DNA of 64,000 bases from Ignavibacteriales bacterium (GCA_026390795.1 JAPLFG010000001.1:62001-126000); one strand, 5' to 3'. Shown: positions 1-10,019, counted from the stretch's first letter. Numbers and translations are program-made. Notes: generated by a model not told the origin, from the sequence alone.

Positions 1-54
1 GAAGAAGTAGAAAAATTACTTCAGAACGGCGGCTCGGGAAGAGTAGAAAGATAA
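1..54 (+). CDS. 3' end of an unidentified gene
   Basis: An open frame enters from the left edge and stops at TAA (52-54). It gives only 17 residues, polar and charged, ending GGSGRVER. That is too little to assign a family. It is on the same strand as the pectin operon but is separated from it by a terminator hairpin and the opposing uxaE, so it belongs to a different transcription unit. Confidence 0.5.
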   Translation, partial: EEVEKLLQNGGSGRVER

Positions 55-84
55 ATAATATTGCAAGTAAGAAGTTGATAATAT

Positions 85-125
85 AAAAGCTCGAGATCGG
101 TAGATTGATTTCGAGCTTTTAGTTT
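85..125. terminator. Bidirectional intrinsic terminator
   Basis: A perfect 10-bp inverted repeat, AAAAGCTCGA (85-94) and TCGAGCTTTT (111-120), has A-rich and T-rich flanks on both sides. It lies between the stop of the left-edge gene and the stop of the convergent uxaE, so it can end transcripts from both. Confidence 0.8.
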
Positions 126-146
126 TACTAAAAAGCAAAATAACTT

Positions 147-1391
147 TTATAAGAAAATCGGTTTAATGTGTCTTTCAAAAAGATTTTCAGTCACACATCT
201 ATTTATTGATGTTCTTGCTTCATCCATTGCATCGTAATAAATGATTCCTTTCTCCGCTGCAATTCTGAATGAGATATGAAGAAGCTGACGTAAATTTACG
301 TTTAATGTTTTACTCAATGGTTCGTGTCTTAATGCTGCAATTAGTTTTTCCTGGTCCCAGGTATTTACTTCAGCCGGTGTTGGCAGTTTGTACTTTTGAA
401 TTTCAACCGAATGCAGATACGGCTGCAATAGTTCGTCGTATCTTTGATAGCCTTCAGTATAAATATCTTTTACGAGCGATAAACCTCTATCTCCGGATAA
501 GGCAAGCCCGATCAATTCTTCCAGCCAGGTCGTTCCGGCGGTCTTTACATGAATTCCGGTATTATGTTTTTTAATGATCTTTTTTATTATTGGATAAATG
601 GAAAATTTATCACTGCCGGAATGAACGCTTAATTTTAAATTTTGAGGTAGATCAAAAATCTTTTTACTCTGTTCAATAATTAAAATTATCTCTTTGAATT
701 CATTTTCAAATTCGGTCAGATCTCCAATGTAGTCGATTCCTTTAAGAAACTTTCCCACAAATTTTGGCGCAATTGTCTGAATTGGTATTTTTTCCTGCGC
801 TACAGCTGCAAGTATAAAGAAGAGATCAATCGGGGATTGCGCCTGATCGACCTCATCGAATGAAACTTCGACGACAAAATCTCCATCTGATTTCTTTGAA
901 AGAATATGTCTATAAATTTTTCCTGCCTCTTTGATCGCCGCAAGATATTTCTCTGCAACCATTAACAAAAGAGAACCGTCTACATCATACATTTTTTCCA
1001 AACCGTCAATTTTAACTTTACCTTTAAATGAAGAGACTATTTTCAGAAAGGAATTGATCTCTTCATCACTCGCTCTTTTATTAATAAACTCTCCCACATC
1101 AAGAGTAAAGAAATTAGAATAATCGAGAAAATGATCGACAGACTTGAGAGTAATATGATCGGCGTCTAAGTAAAATGATTTATTCCATTTAAATTCTTTG
1201 ACCGCCGATTGAATTATCTTCTGAGTATTTGAAGGGTTGCTTCCTATGATTGAATGTTCTCGGTACGATTTATTCCATACGGGAACAAGGTCAATTCCAT
1301 TTTGGTTAGCAAGTTGAATCGCCTCTAGCTGGGGTATGCATTCCTTGCCAAACCTGTCACCGATTCCAATTGAATATTTTTCTAATTTCAC
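147..1391 (-). CDS. uxaE: Tagaturonate epimerase UxaE
   Basis: Likely tagaturonate epimerase, which interconverts D-tagaturonate and D-fructuronate at C3. Galacturonate can thereby enter the fructuronate/mannonate branch without UxaA/UxaB. The family match rests on overall resemblance to the Thermotoga-type UxaE: an N-terminal SIGIGDRFG stretch, a HSGSDKFSIYP segment and HVKTAGTTWLEE near the middle. I place the start at a GTG (1391), seven codons inside the longest frame, because GGAG sits six bases upstream; this gives 414 aa. The gene diverges from uxuB, and uxaC (which makes tagaturonate) and uxuB (which consumes fructuronate) are both in the facing operon. That context supports the assignment strongly. 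Confidence 0.85.
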   Translation of the reverse strand: MKLEKYSIGIGDRFGKECIPQLEAIQLANQNGIDLVPVWNKSYREHSIIGSNPSNTQKIIQSAVKEFKWNKSFYLDADHITLKSVDHFLDYSNFFTLDVGEFINKRASDEEINSFLKIVSSFKGKVKIDGLEKMYDVDGSLLLMVAEKYLAAIKEAGKIYRHILSKKSDGDFVVEVSFDEVDQAQSPIDLFFILAAVAQEKIPIQTIAPKFVGKFLKGIDYIGDLTEFENEFKEIILIIEQSKKIFDLPQNLKLSVHSGSDKFSIYPIIKKIIKKHNTGIHVKTAGTTWLEELIGLALSGDRGLSLVKDIYTEGYQRYDELLQPYLHSVEIQKYKLPTPAEVNTWDQEKLIAALRHEPLSKTLNVNLRQLLHISFRIAAEKGIIYYDAMDEARTSINRCVTENLFERHIKPIFL

Positions 1392-1716
1392 AGTTTCTCC
1401 AGTTATTAACAATCTTCCACCTAATTCAAGATTAAATTCATATTTATACTAAAAACTGATTGACAAAATTACTTTCTTTATTTAAGTTCGTTCATGAATT
1501 TTACTTTAACGATAACTTTAAGGATGAAAATAATTCAAATGCAACAAATTCACAAATTATTTTTAATACGGAGAGCCAGATATTGATATTATTAGCTTCA
1601 TTCAAAAACTAAAATCGATACGCTTTTTTATGATTGGATGAATCTTAAATTTGAATATTGGATATTTTTTGTCTGATGGAAGATCATTCTGAAAATAAAT
1701 AAATGGAGTAATTTTA
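1392..1716. promoter_or_regulatory. Divergent control region between uxaE and uxuB
   Basis: About 325 non-coding bases separate the two divergent transcription units and must hold both promoters. I see TTGACA at 1460-1465 without a good -10, and a TAAATTTG resembling the Bacteroidetes -7 element near 1646. TTAACGATAA (1506-1515) resembles sequences upstream of the TonB receptor and is a possible operator for the LacI regulator encoded at 10020. None of these sites is certain. Confidence 0.4.
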
Positions 1717-2565
1717 ATGGAATCAAATTCTTTTACGGATTTAAAAGAGAAAGTATGTGTAATTACGGGTGGCTGCGGTGTCTTTGGAAGTGTGTTTTCT
1801 ATGGCAATGGTTAATGCCGGGGCAACAGTTGTTATTCTGGATTATAAAAAAGGTAGATGTGAACAATGCGCACTTGGAATTGCAAAAGAAGCGGGTGCAA
1901 AAGTTCTTTGCGCTGTTGGTAATGTTTTAGATAAACAGAGTTTGAAAGATGCTAAGAAAGAGATTAACGATAAGTTTGGAAAAATTGACATCCTAATCAA
2001 TGGGGCTGGAGGAAATGCACCGACTGCAACCGCAAAAGAAGAATTTATTACTAACGATAATATTGCTGACCTATCCAGATCCTTCTTCGGTTTAGACCTT
2101 GATGGCTTTAGAAGTGTCTTTGATTTGAATTTTCTCGGAACGGTTCTCCCTACAATGGTTTTTTCTGAAGATATGCTTCAGCGCGGCGGTTCGGTTATAA
2201 ATATTTCTTCTATGAATTCTTTCAGGCCGCTTACAAAAATCCCGGCTTATTCAGCTGCCAAAGCTTCTGTAAATAATTTCACTCAGTGGTTAGCCGTTCA
2301 TTTTGCAAAAGTTAATGTAAGAGTAAATGCAATTGCACCGGGATTCTTTCTTACTAATCAAAATCGGTTTTTGATGACAGATGAAAAGACTGGTGAACTA
2401 ACCGCACGTGCTCATAAAATTTTGGCCGGTACTCCAATGGGAAGATTTGGTGAACCCGAAGAACTTATTGGTACTCTGCTTTATTTAGCTTCGGATGTAT
2501 CAAAATTTGTTACTGGAATTGTAATTCCAGTTGATGGCGGATTCAGCGCTTATTCAGGTGTTTAA
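1717..2565 (+). CDS. uxuB: SDR-family fructuronate reductase (D-mannonate oxidoreductase)
   Basis: A 282-aa short-chain dehydrogenase that probably reduces D-fructuronate to D-mannonate with NAD(P)H in the cytoplasm. The Rossmann start is TGGCGVFG (about residues 18-25), the NGAGG motif follows near residue 96, and the catalytic pair is Tyr178 and Lys182 (YSAAK). The insertion around GGNAPTAT and the C-terminal VDGGFSAYSG are typical of the Bacillus YjmF/UxuB-like SDR group rather than the larger E. coli UxuB family. It is first in the + strand operon, 49 bp ahead of kdgK. It could act on another sugar acid, but UxaC and UxaE next door make fructuronate the best substrate. Confidence 0.8.
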   Translation: MESNSFTDLKEKVCVITGGCGVFGSVFSMAMVNAGATVVILDYKKGRCEQCALGIAKEAGAKVLCAVGNVLDKQSLKDAKKEINDKFGKIDILINGAGGNAPTATAKEEFITNDNIADLSRSFFGLDLDGFRSVFDLNFLGTVLPTMVFSEDMLQRGGSVINISSMNSFRPLTKIPAYSAAKASVNNFTQWLAVHFAKVNVRVNAIAPGFFLTNQNRFLMTDEKTGELTARAHKILAGTPMGRFGEPEELIGTLLYLASDVSKFVTGIVIPVDGGFSAYSGV

Positions 2566-2614
2566 GAATTAATCAAAAATAAATTTAGTATTCTAAAGAT
2601 AAGGATTATGAATA

Positions 2615-3697
2615 ATGAATAATGGTCTCAATATTAAATCAAATTGTGCACTCGATTTTGTTTCACTCGGCGCTTTAGTAAATCGACTAGATCCCGGTAT
2701 TATCCCATTCAGAAAAGCAATGGAATGTAAAATTCATGTTAGCGGCGGAGAATTTAATGTAGCCGCAAATCTTGCAGATTGTTTCCGTATGAATAGTGCA
2801 ATTGTCTCGGCAATTGTAAATTATCCAATCGGCGATCTTATTTCTGAACGTGTAAGAGCAATGGGTGTAAAACCTTATTTCAAAAATTTTAAACATAACG
2901 GCGTAAACGGTCCGAACATGGCAACAGTTTATAGTGATCAAGGTTTGGGATTACGCCCGCCGGTTGTGTTCTATAATAGAGCTAATGAAGCCGCTGCTCT
3001 GTTGAAACCTGGAGATATTAATTGGAAAGAGATATTTGCAAACGGCGTAAAATGGTTTCATAGCGGTGGAATTTTTGCTTCGCTCTCTGAGACTACGGGT
3101 GAATTGATAATTGAAGCAATGAAAGCTGCAAAAGAAGCCGGTGCCGTAACAAGTTTCGATCTAAACTTCAGAGCAAAATTGTGGAATATATGGGGTGGTG
3201 AAAAGAAAGCCGCCGAAGTGATCGATCGTATAGTTAAACATGTAGATGTATTGGTAGGTAACGAAGAAGATTTGCAAAAAGGTTTGGGAATAGCCGGGCC
3301 TGAAGTTGCAGCTAAATCGAAACTCGATCCCAGTACATTCTTCGGAATGATCGATAAAGTTGTTGCAAAATATCCGCAGGTAAAAATTGTAGCTACAACT
3401 CTCCGTGAAGTCCATTCGACTAATCATCATAGCTGGAGCGCTGTTGCATGGATCAACGGAAAAACTTATTCCGCTCCGACTTGTGAACTTGCTGTGTTTG
3501 ATCGTGTTGGCGGCGGTGACGGTTTTGCAGCAGGATTCATATACGGTTTGCTTGAAAATGAAAGCCCTGAGACTGCAGTTAAACTTGGCTGGGCGCACGG
3601 AGCATTGCTAACTACATTTCCAGGTGATACAACAATGGCAACGGTTGAAGATGTTCGCGCATTCGCCGAAGGCGGGTCAGCACGTATTCAAAGGTAA
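2615..3697 (+). CDS. kdgK: 2-keto-3-deoxygluconate kinase (PfkB family)
   Basis: A 360-aa PfkB/ribokinase-family sugar kinase, most likely phosphorylating 2-keto-3-deoxygluconate (KDG) to KDPG. The N-terminal GGEFNVAANLA stretch (about residues 45-55) is the PfkB substrate side. The C-terminal signature VGGGDGFAAGF contains the catalytic base Asp302. KDG is the meeting point of the mannonate branch (UxuB) and the unsaturated-uronate branch (KduI/KduD), both in this locus, and the KDPG aldolase is three genes downstream. A fructokinase or other PfkB specificity cannot be excluded from sequence alone. Confidence 0.82.
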   Translation: MNNGLNIKSNCALDFVSLGALVNRLDPGIIPFRKAMECKIHVSGGEFNVAANLADCFRMNSAIVSAIVNYPIGDLISERVRAMGVKPYFKNFKHNGVNGPNMATVYSDQGLGLRPPVVFYNRANEAAALLKPGDINWKEIFANGVKWFHSGGIFASLSETTGELIIEAMKAAKEAGAVTSFDLNFRAKLWNIWGGEKKAAEVIDRIVKHVDVLVGNEEDLQKGLGIAGPEVAAKSKLDPSTFFGMIDKVVAKYPQVKIVATTLREVHSTNHHSWSAVAWINGKTYSAPTCELAVFDRVGGGDGFAAGFIYGLLENESPETAVKLGWAHGALLTTFPGDTTMATVEDVRAFAEGGSARIQR

Positions 3698-3735
3698 AAT
3701 TAAATCACAATAAAATTTTAGAATGGAAATATTAA

Positions 3736-5010
3736 ATGTTATTATTTGACAGAGGCAGTGAAACTGATGTACTGGATGAGAATGTGCTGCGAGAAGCAAT
3801 CTTTTCAACATTAGCAAAACTGGGACAGAAGAAAAAAGTACTTGCAATACCGCCTGATTTTACACGGTACCATTCTCAAGCCGGAATCTTGACAACTTAT
3901 ATTTATCAATATTATAAAGAAGCTCTTTCCGATATTCTTCCCGCACTCGGTACTCACACAGCAATGACAGAAAAACAAATTGAGAAAATGTATAAAGGTG
4001 TGCCTCACAATTTATTCAGAGTGCATGATTGGAAAAATGATTTATCTACTCTCGGAGAAGTTCCTGCCGAATTCATAAATAAAGTCTCAGAAGAAAAACT
4101 GAATTACAGTTGGCCCGCGCAGGTTAATAAATTACTTGTGGAAGGAAAACACGATTTGATTTTATCGGTTGGTCAAGTTGTCCCTCATGAAGTAGTTGGA
4201 ATGGCAAATTATAATAAAAATATTTTTGTCGGAACGGGCGGTCAAGAAGGCATTAATAAAAGTCATTTTCTCGGTGCAGTATATGGAATGGAAAGAATGA
4301 TGGGACGCGCAGATACTCCCGTTCGAAAAGTCTTGAACTACGCTTCCGAGAATTTCGCCAATCATTTACCAATTATTTATGTGTTGACGGTTGTTGGAAA
4401 AGACGATTCCGGAAAATTGGTTGTGCGCGGTCTTTTCATCGGAAATAATAATGAAACATTTGAAAAAGCGGCTGCACTCTCACTTAAAGTTAATTTCGAA
4501 CTGCTTGATGAACCTCTGAAAAAAGTGGTTGTTTATCTGGATTCATCTGAATACAAAAGTACGTGGCTCGGTAATAAAAGTATTTATAGAACAAGAATGG
4601 CAATTGCCGATGGCGGAGAGCTAATTGTATTGGCTCCGGGTCTAAAAGAATTTGGTGAAGATAAAACGATTGATTTGCTGATTCGCAAATACGGATATGT
4701 AACTACACCTGAAGTTCTAAAATTTGTAGAAGAGAATGATGATCTAAAAAATAATTTGAGCGCTGCCGCTCATTTAATTCACGGTTCTTCCGAGAACAGA
4801 TTCAAAATTACATATTGTCCAGGGAATCTAAATCGTGAGGAAATCGAAAGCGTGAATTTTAATTATGCCGATCTGAATGAAATGTTGAAAAAATACAATC
4901 CCGCAATTTTAAAAGATGGAATTAATATTCTTCCGGACGGTGAAGAGATATTTTATATCTCTAACCCGGCATTAGGATTGTGGGCATTCAAAGAAAAATT
5001 TAATAATTAA
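3736..5010 (+). CDS. LarA-family nickel-pincer racemase/epimerase
   Basis: A 424-aa protein of the lactate racemase (LarA, DUF2088) superfamily, which uses a nickel-pincer nucleotide cofactor for racemisation or epimerisation of 2-hydroxyacids. The key residues appear conserved: His74 (GTHTAM), His151 (VVPHE), Lys161 (the expected cofactor-tethering lysine) and His177 (NKSHF). From memory, one LarA group is a D-gluconate 2-epimerase, interconverting D-gluconate and D-mannonate. Placed between kdgK and gnd and downstream of the mannonate-forming reductase, a sugar-acid substrate is more plausible than lactate. The larBCE cofactor genes are not in the window. Confidence 0.75.
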   Translation: MLLFDRGSETDVLDENVLREAIFSTLAKLGQKKKVLAIPPDFTRYHSQAGILTTYIYQYYKEALSDILPALGTHTAMTEKQIEKMYKGVPHNLFRVHDWKNDLSTLGEVPAEFINKVSEEKLNYSWPAQVNKLLVEGKHDLILSVGQVVPHEVVGMANYNKNIFVGTGGQEGINKSHFLGAVYGMERMMGRADTPVRKVLNYASENFANHLPIIYVLTVVGKDDSGKLVVRGLFIGNNNETFEKAAALSLKVNFELLDEPLKKVVVYLDSSEYKSTWLGNKSIYRTRMAIADGGELIVLAPGLKEFGEDKTIDLLIRKYGYVTTPEVLKFVEENDDLKNNLSAAAHLIHGSSENRFKITYCPGNLNREEIESVNFNYADLNEMLKKYNPAILKDGINILPDGEEIFYISNPALGLWAFKEKFNN

Positions 5011-5031
5011 AGAAAATAGGAGTAGTAGATA

Positions 5032-6483
5032 ATGAGTAAAGCAGATATTGGTCTGGTTGGTCTCGCGGTTATGGGCGAGAATCTTGTTTTGAATATGGAA
5101 AGTCATGGATTTACAGTCGCGGTCTACAATCGAACAGTTGAAAAAGTAAATGCATTTGTTAACGGACGCGGTAAAGGAAAAAAAATTATTGGTACAAGTT
5201 CAATAGAAGATTTAGTCGCGAACTTAAGTTCACCAAGAAAGATTATGTTAATGGTAAAAGCCGGAAAACCGGTTGATGATTTCATTGAATTATTAATTCC
5301 TCATCTTGATAAAGGTGATATAATTATTGATGGCGGTAATTCTCACTTTCCCGATTCAATTAGAAGAACCAAATACTTGGAAGATAAAGGTTTTCTTTTT
5401 ATCGGAACCGGTGTTTCTGGCGGCGAAGAAGGCGCACTCAAAGGTCCATCCATTATGCCCGGTGGTTCTCCAAAAGCTTGGCCGTTTGTAAAACCGATTT
5501 TTCAATCAATTGCTGCAAAAGTAGAAGATGGTACTCCATGTTGCGATTGGGTCGGTGAAAACGGTGCAGGTCATTTTGTGAAAATGGTTCATAATGGTAT
5601 TGAATATGGCGATATGCAGCTCATCTGCGAAGCTTATCAAATTATGAAAGACTTGCTTGGAATGACTTACGATGAAATGTATCAAGTATTCAAAGAATGG
5701 AATGAAGGAGAACTTAACAGTTATCTTATTGAAATTACGCGAGATATTCTTGCATATAAAGATGAAGACGGTAATCCTTTGGTTGAAAAAATCCTTGATA
5801 CCGCAGGTCAAAAGGGAACAGGCAAATGGACTGTACTGGCATCGTTAGATTACGGCGCACCGCTAACATTAATTGGTGAAGCAGTCTATGGAAGAACTTT
5901 ATCATCACAAAAAGATGATAGAGTTGAAGCTTCAAAAATCTTATCTGGTCCGAAGCCGAAGTTTGAAGGTGATAAAAAACAATTTGTTAATGATTTGATG
6001 CAGGCACTCTATGCCTCGAAACTTGTTTCCTATGCTCAGGGCTATGTTTTAATGAAATATGCTGCTCAAGAATTTGGCTGGAAATTAAATAATGGTGGAA
6101 TTGCTCTGATGTGGAGAGGTGGTTGTATCATCCGTTCCATTTTTCTTGGCAAGATCAAAGATGCATTCGATGGAAATGCCGATCTAACAAATCTTCTGCT
6201 TGATCCTTTCTTCAAAGAGAAAATTGAATCATCTCAAAATAGCTGGAGAAAAGTTGTTTCAGCCGCTGCATTAAACGGAATATGGATTCCGGCATTATCA
6301 ACAGCATTAAATTATTTTGACGGATTTAGAAATGGCAGATTGCCTGCTAATTTATTGCAGGCTCAACGGGATTACTTTGGTGCACATACTTATGAAAGAA
6401 CAGATAAACCGCGCGGAGAATTCTTTCATACTAACTGGACCGGACGTGGCGGTGCTACAGCTTCATCAACTTATTCCGTTTAA
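5032..6483 (+). CDS. gnd: 6-phosphogluconate dehydrogenase, decarboxylating
   Basis: A full-length 483-aa enzyme that oxidises and decarboxylates 6-phosphogluconate to ribulose-5-phosphate. The N-terminal [13 protein letters not shown] is the NADP Rossmann motif. The active-site stretch has Lys184, His187 and Asn188 (KMVHN). The C-terminal substrate-binding tail [14 protein letters not shown] is intact. It sits 21 bp after the LarA-like gene and 17 bp before eda, within a uronate operon. This is an unusual position, because the uronate route itself does not need it. It suggests that gluconate or 6-phosphogluconate is also produced or consumed here. Confidence 0.95.
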   Translation: MSKADIGLVGLAVMGENLVLNMESHGFTVAVYNRTVEKVNAFVNGRGKGKKIIGTSSIEDLVANLSSPRKIMLMVKAGKPVDDFIELLIPHLDKGDIIIDGGNSHFPDSIRRTKYLEDKGFLFIGTGVSGGEEGALKGPSIMPGGSPKAWPFVKPIFQSIAAKVEDGTPCCDWVGENGAGHFVKMVHNGIEYGDMQLICEAYQIMKDLLGMTYDEMYQVFKEWNEGELNSYLIEITRDILAYKDEDGNPLVEKILDTAGQKGTGKWTVLASLDYGAPLTLIGEAVYGRTLSSQKDDRVEASKILSGPKPKFEGDKKQFVNDLMQALYASKLVSYAQGYVLMKYAAQEFGWKLNNGGIALMWRGGCIIRSIFLGKIKDAFDGNADLTNLLLDPFFKEKIESSQNSWRKVVSAAALNGIWIPALSTALNYFDGFRNGRLPANLLQAQRDYFGAHTYERTDKPRGEFFHTNWTGRGGATASSTYSV

Positions 6484-6500
6484 AAATTTGAGATTCAGAT

Positions 6501-7139
6501 ATGGACAAAATATTAGAAGAGATTGGTAGTTACAGAATTGTTCCGGTAATTGTGATCGACGATTCGGATAATGCAGTTCCGTTAGCCAATGCATTAATGG
6601 AAGGGGGGCTTCCGGTGGCTGAAGTGACATTTAGAACTAAAGCAGCAAAGGAATCTATAAGACTGATTGCGAATTCATTCCCGGAAATATTAATCGGCGC
6701 CGGCACCGTTCTCTCAATTGATCAAGTAAAGAGCGCCATGGGTTCTGGAGCGAGATATATTGTCTCTCCCGGATTAAACCCGAAAGTTGTCGAGTATTGT
6801 GTTGAAAATAAAATACCGATAGTACCGGGTATCGCAACTCCTTCCGAAATAGAAAGAGCTCTGGAATTTAATTTAGAGGTTGTAAAATTTTTTCCGGCAG
6901 AAGCGCTTGGGGGTTTGAATTACCTTAAAGCTATCTCTGCTCCATACGGCAATCTTAAATTTATTCCAACCGGAGGGATTGATGGAAAAAATCTTCTCAG
7001 CTATATACAATTTTCAAAGGTATTGGCGTGCGGCGGAAGCTGGATGGTAAAGAGCGATTTAATCTCCGGTAAAAAATTCGATGAAATAAAAACGATCTCT
7101 TCTTCTGCATTAAGTATTACAAAATTTCATAATAATTGA
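6501..7139 (+). CDS. eda: KDPG aldolase
   Basis: A 212-aa class I aldolase that cleaves 2-keto-3-deoxy-6-phosphogluconate to pyruvate and glyceraldehyde-3-phosphate. It shows the family blocks EVTFRTKAA, GAGTVLS, VKFFPAEALGG and PTGGI; Lys129 in the KFFPAE block is the Schiff-base lysine. Its length is normal for Eda. It takes the KdgK product, closing the uronate pathway, and may also serve an Entner-Doudoroff route. Confidence 0.93.
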   Translation: MDKILEEIGSYRIVPVIVIDDSDNAVPLANALMEGGLPVAEVTFRTKAAKESIRLIANSFPEILIGAGTVLSIDQVKSAMGSGARYIVSPGLNPKVVEYCVENKIPIVPGIATPSEIERALEFNLEVVKFFPAEALGGLNYLKAISAPYGNLKFIPTGGIDGKNLLSYIQFSKVLACGGSWMVKSDLISGKKFDEIKTISSSALSITKFHNN

Positions 7140-7204
7140 GTAGCGAGTTAACTGAAAGGAATCTAATTCTAAAAAAAAATTTTCCATTTTAAAAAGGATC
7201 TCAT

Positions 7205-8488
7205 ATGAGTGAAGTTATTGATAAAAATGAGAAGCAAGTAAAAGTCGGTCATTACAGGTGGTCAATTGTTGCGCTTATCTTTTTTGCGACAACAATTAAT
7301 TATATCGACCGTCAGGTATTAGGAATATTGGCTCCCGTACTTCAAAAAGAGATAGGTTGGAATGAAGTTGATTATGGTTACATAGTTACAGCGTTTCAAG
7401 CAGCATATGCAATTGGACTTGTTTTTGTGGGCAGATTGATTGATAGATTCGGGACGAAAATTGGATATGCGCTTGCCATCTTTGGTTGGAGTATCGCTGC
7501 GATGTTTCATGCGGCAGCAAGTAGCGTTACCGGTTTTGCAGCAGCCAGGTTTGGATTAGGATTAAGTGAAGCCGGAAATTTTCCCGCCGCTATTAAAACT
7601 GTAGCTGAATGGTTTCCCAAAAAAGAGAGAGCTTTTGCTACGGGTATTTTTAATTCAGGTTCAAACATCGGCGCTATTATCGCACCTTTGGTTGTCCCGT
7701 GGATTACAATTACATACGGCTGGCAGGAAGCATTTATTGCTACAGGTGCATTGGGATTTATCTGGTTAGTTCTTTGGTGGATATTTTATGAGAAACCTGA
7801 AGAGCATAAAAAATTATCAAAATTGGAATTAGATTATATTCTTTCCGATCCCGCTGAAACCAGTGTCAAAATTCCGTGGTTACAATTGATTAAATACAAA
7901 CAGACATGGGCTTTCGCAATTGCAAAGTTTCTAACCGATCCGATTTGGTGGTTTTACCTTTATTGGATTCCGAAATTCTTATTTAAAAGTTACGGTATTA
8001 CACTCGACGCAATTGGTCTTCCGTTGATTATTATTTATGTCATGGCAGATGTCGGAAGCATCGGTGGCGGATGGCTCTCTTCATTTTTTATAAAACATGG
8101 TTTCTCCGTAAACAAAGGAAGAAAAGCGGCGATGTTAGTGATGGCGCTTTGCGTCGTACCAATTGTATTCGCTTCACAGGCATCCAATGTGTGGATTGCC
8201 GTTGCGTTGCTGAGCATAGCTACTGCGGCTCATCAAGGATGGTCTGCAAATTTATTTACAACTGTTTCCGATTTATTCCCGAAAAAAGCAGTTGCGTCGG
8301 TTGTTGGGTTCGGCGGTATGGCAGGTGCTGTGGGTGGAATGTTAATTGCCACATTTGCCGGTTTTATCCTTCAACTGACAGGCAGTTATGTATGGTTGTT
8401 CATCATCTCCGGTTCTGTTTATTTGATCGCTTTATTTATTTTTAATTTGTTAGCGCCAAAATTGGAACCGATTAAAGAAACAATTTAA
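7205..8488 (+). CDS. exuT: Hexuronate transporter, MFS (ExuT-like)
   Basis: A 427-aa major facilitator protein of the anion:cation symporter type, the group of E. coli ExuT. Marks are INYIDRQVLGILAP in the first membrane segment, GRLIDRFGTKIG in the loop 2-3 motif and EWFPKKERAFATG in the central loop. Twelve hydrophobic segments fit the length. It most likely imports galacturonate or glucuronate across the inner membrane. It lies immediately before uxaC, the first enzyme of hexuronate breakdown. Exact substrate range cannot be read from sequence. Confidence 0.85.
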   Translation: MSEVIDKNEKQVKVGHYRWSIVALIFFATTINYIDRQVLGILAPVLQKEIGWNEVDYGYIVTAFQAAYAIGLVFVGRLIDRFGTKIGYALAIFGWSIAAMFHAAASSVTGFAAARFGLGLSEAGNFPAAIKTVAEWFPKKERAFATGIFNSGSNIGAIIAPLVVPWITITYGWQEAFIATGALGFIWLVLWWIFYEKPEEHKKLSKLELDYILSDPAETSVKIPWLQLIKYKQTWAFAIAKFLTDPIWWFYLYWIPKFLFKSYGITLDAIGLPLIIIYVMADVGSIGGGWLSSFFIKHGFSVNKGRKAAMLVMALCVVPIVFASQASNVWIAVALLSIATAAHQGWSANLFTTVSDLFPKKAVASVVGFGGMAGAVGGMLIATFAGFILQLTGSYVWLFIISGSVYLIALFIFNLLAPKLEPIKETI

Positions 8489-8536
8489 TTATGAATAACT
8501 GATTGTTTTAATTAACTGAATAATTTTGGATAGACT

Positions 8537-9958
8537 ATGAAAGAAGCATTTATTAAAAAGAATTTTCTCCTGTTGAATAAAACTGCCGAGAAGCTCTTTT
8601 TCGATTATGCGGAAAAACAACCGATAATTGATTATCACTGCCATTTGCCGGTCAAGGAGATTGCTGAGAACAGAAAGTTCGAAAATATTACAAGAGCCTG
8701 GCTTGACGGTGACCATTATAAATGGAGGGCTATGCGTGCAAATGGTGTTGATGAAAAATTTATTACCGGCGATGCAAGCGATAAAGAGAAATTTTTTAAG
8801 TGGGCGGAAACCGTACCCTTTACAATTAAGAATCCATTGTATCATTGGACACATATGGAATTAAAGAAGCCGTTCGGTGTAACGGATAAATTATTGAATG
8901 GCAATACTGCAGAAGAGATTTGGAACCGCTGCAATGAATTATTCCTTGAGGAGAAATTTTCAACACAGGGTTTGATAAAACAATTCAATGTTGAAATCGT
9001 TTGTACTACCGATGATCCCGTCGATTCTTTGGAATATCATCAAAAGATAAAACAAAATCCGTTCGGTGTTAAAGTCATTCCCGCATTCCGTCCCGATAGC
9101 GCAATGGCAATTGAAGATCTGGACCAATTTCATTTATGGCTTGCTCAATTGGAAAGCGCTTCAAATATTTCGATAACCGATTATAAATTATTTCTTGATG
9201 CGATCAAAAATCGGCACAATTATTTTCATTCCAACGGTTGCCGTTTATCCGACCATGGATTGGAAACTGCTTACGCGGAAGATTATACAGTTCAAGAAAT
9301 TAATTCAATATTCTCAAAAATATTATCGAAAAAAGATTTGAATCCTACAGATATTCTCAAATTCAAATCGGCAATGATGTTCGAGTTTGGAGTGATGGAT
9401 TACGAAAGAGGTTGGGTACAGCAATTTCATCTTGGCGCGTTGCGAAATACAAATTCCAGAAAATACCGTCAGTTGGGTGCCGATACTGGAGCTGATTCAA
9501 TAGGTGATTTTGAAATTGCCAGACCGCTTGCAAAATTTTTGAACCGGCTTGATGATCTGAATCAATTAACAAAAACAATTCTGTACAATAACAATCCCGC
9601 TGATAATGAATTGATTGCATCCATGATAGGCAGTTTTCAGGACGGAACTATTGCCGGTAAACTGCAATTTGGAAGCGCGTGGTGGTTTCAGGATCAAAAA
9701 AGCGGGATGGAAAAACAGATTGATGCTCTCTCCAATATCGGGCTGTTGAGTCGTTTTGTTGGAATGTTGACAGACTCAAGAAGCTTTTTATCTTACCCGC
9801 GGCATGAGTATTTCCGAAGAATTCTGTGCAACTTATTAGGTGATGAACTTGAAAAAGGATTAATACCTAACGATCTTGAACTTGTTGGAAATATGGTAAA
9901 AGATATAAGCTACAACAACGCTAGAAATTATTTTAATTTCTGGGATGACACTCTCTGA
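8537..9958 (+). CDS. uxaC: Glucuronate/galacturonate isomerase
   Basis: A 473-aa uronate isomerase of the amidohydrolase superfamily that converts D-glucuronate to D-fructuronate and D-galacturonate to D-tagaturonate. The metal-site motif IDYHCHL is near residue 35. The family blocks ARAWLDGDHYKWR-like, TDDPVDSLEYH, GLRNTNSRKYRQLG-like and GSAWWFQDQKSGMEKQ are all recognisable, and the length matches UxaC. Its products feed UxaE (tagaturonate) and UxuB (fructuronate) in this locus. Confidence 0.95.
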   Translation: MKEAFIKKNFLLLNKTAEKLFFDYAEKQPIIDYHCHLPVKEIAENRKFENITRAWLDGDHYKWRAMRANGVDEKFITGDASDKEKFFKWAETVPFTIKNPLYHWTHMELKKPFGVTDKLLNGNTAEEIWNRCNELFLEEKFSTQGLIKQFNVEIVCTTDDPVDSLEYHQKIKQNPFGVKVIPAFRPDSAMAIEDLDQFHLWLAQLESASNISITDYKLFLDAIKNRHNYFHSNGCRLSDHGLETAYAEDYTVQEINSIFSKILSKKDLNPTDILKFKSAMMFEFGVMDYERGWVQQFHLGALRNTNSRKYRQLGADTGADSIGDFEIARPLAKFLNRLDDLNQLTKTILYNNNPADNELIASMIGSFQDGTIAGKLQFGSAWWFQDQKSGMEKQIDALSNIGLLSRFVGMLTDSRSFLSYPRHEYFRRILCNLLGDELEKGLIPNDLELVGNMVKDISYNNARNYFNFWDDTL

Positions 9959-10019
9959 TTTGAACACGATATTATTTTTTGGGCAGTATATTTTATAATG
10001 ATTGGGATTGAAAATAATT

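Noticed and set aside
269-574. 101-codon + strand frame inside uxaE
   Set aside because: It is fully antisense to a well-supported gene, has no recognisable domain or ribosome site, and is best explained as a shadow frame.
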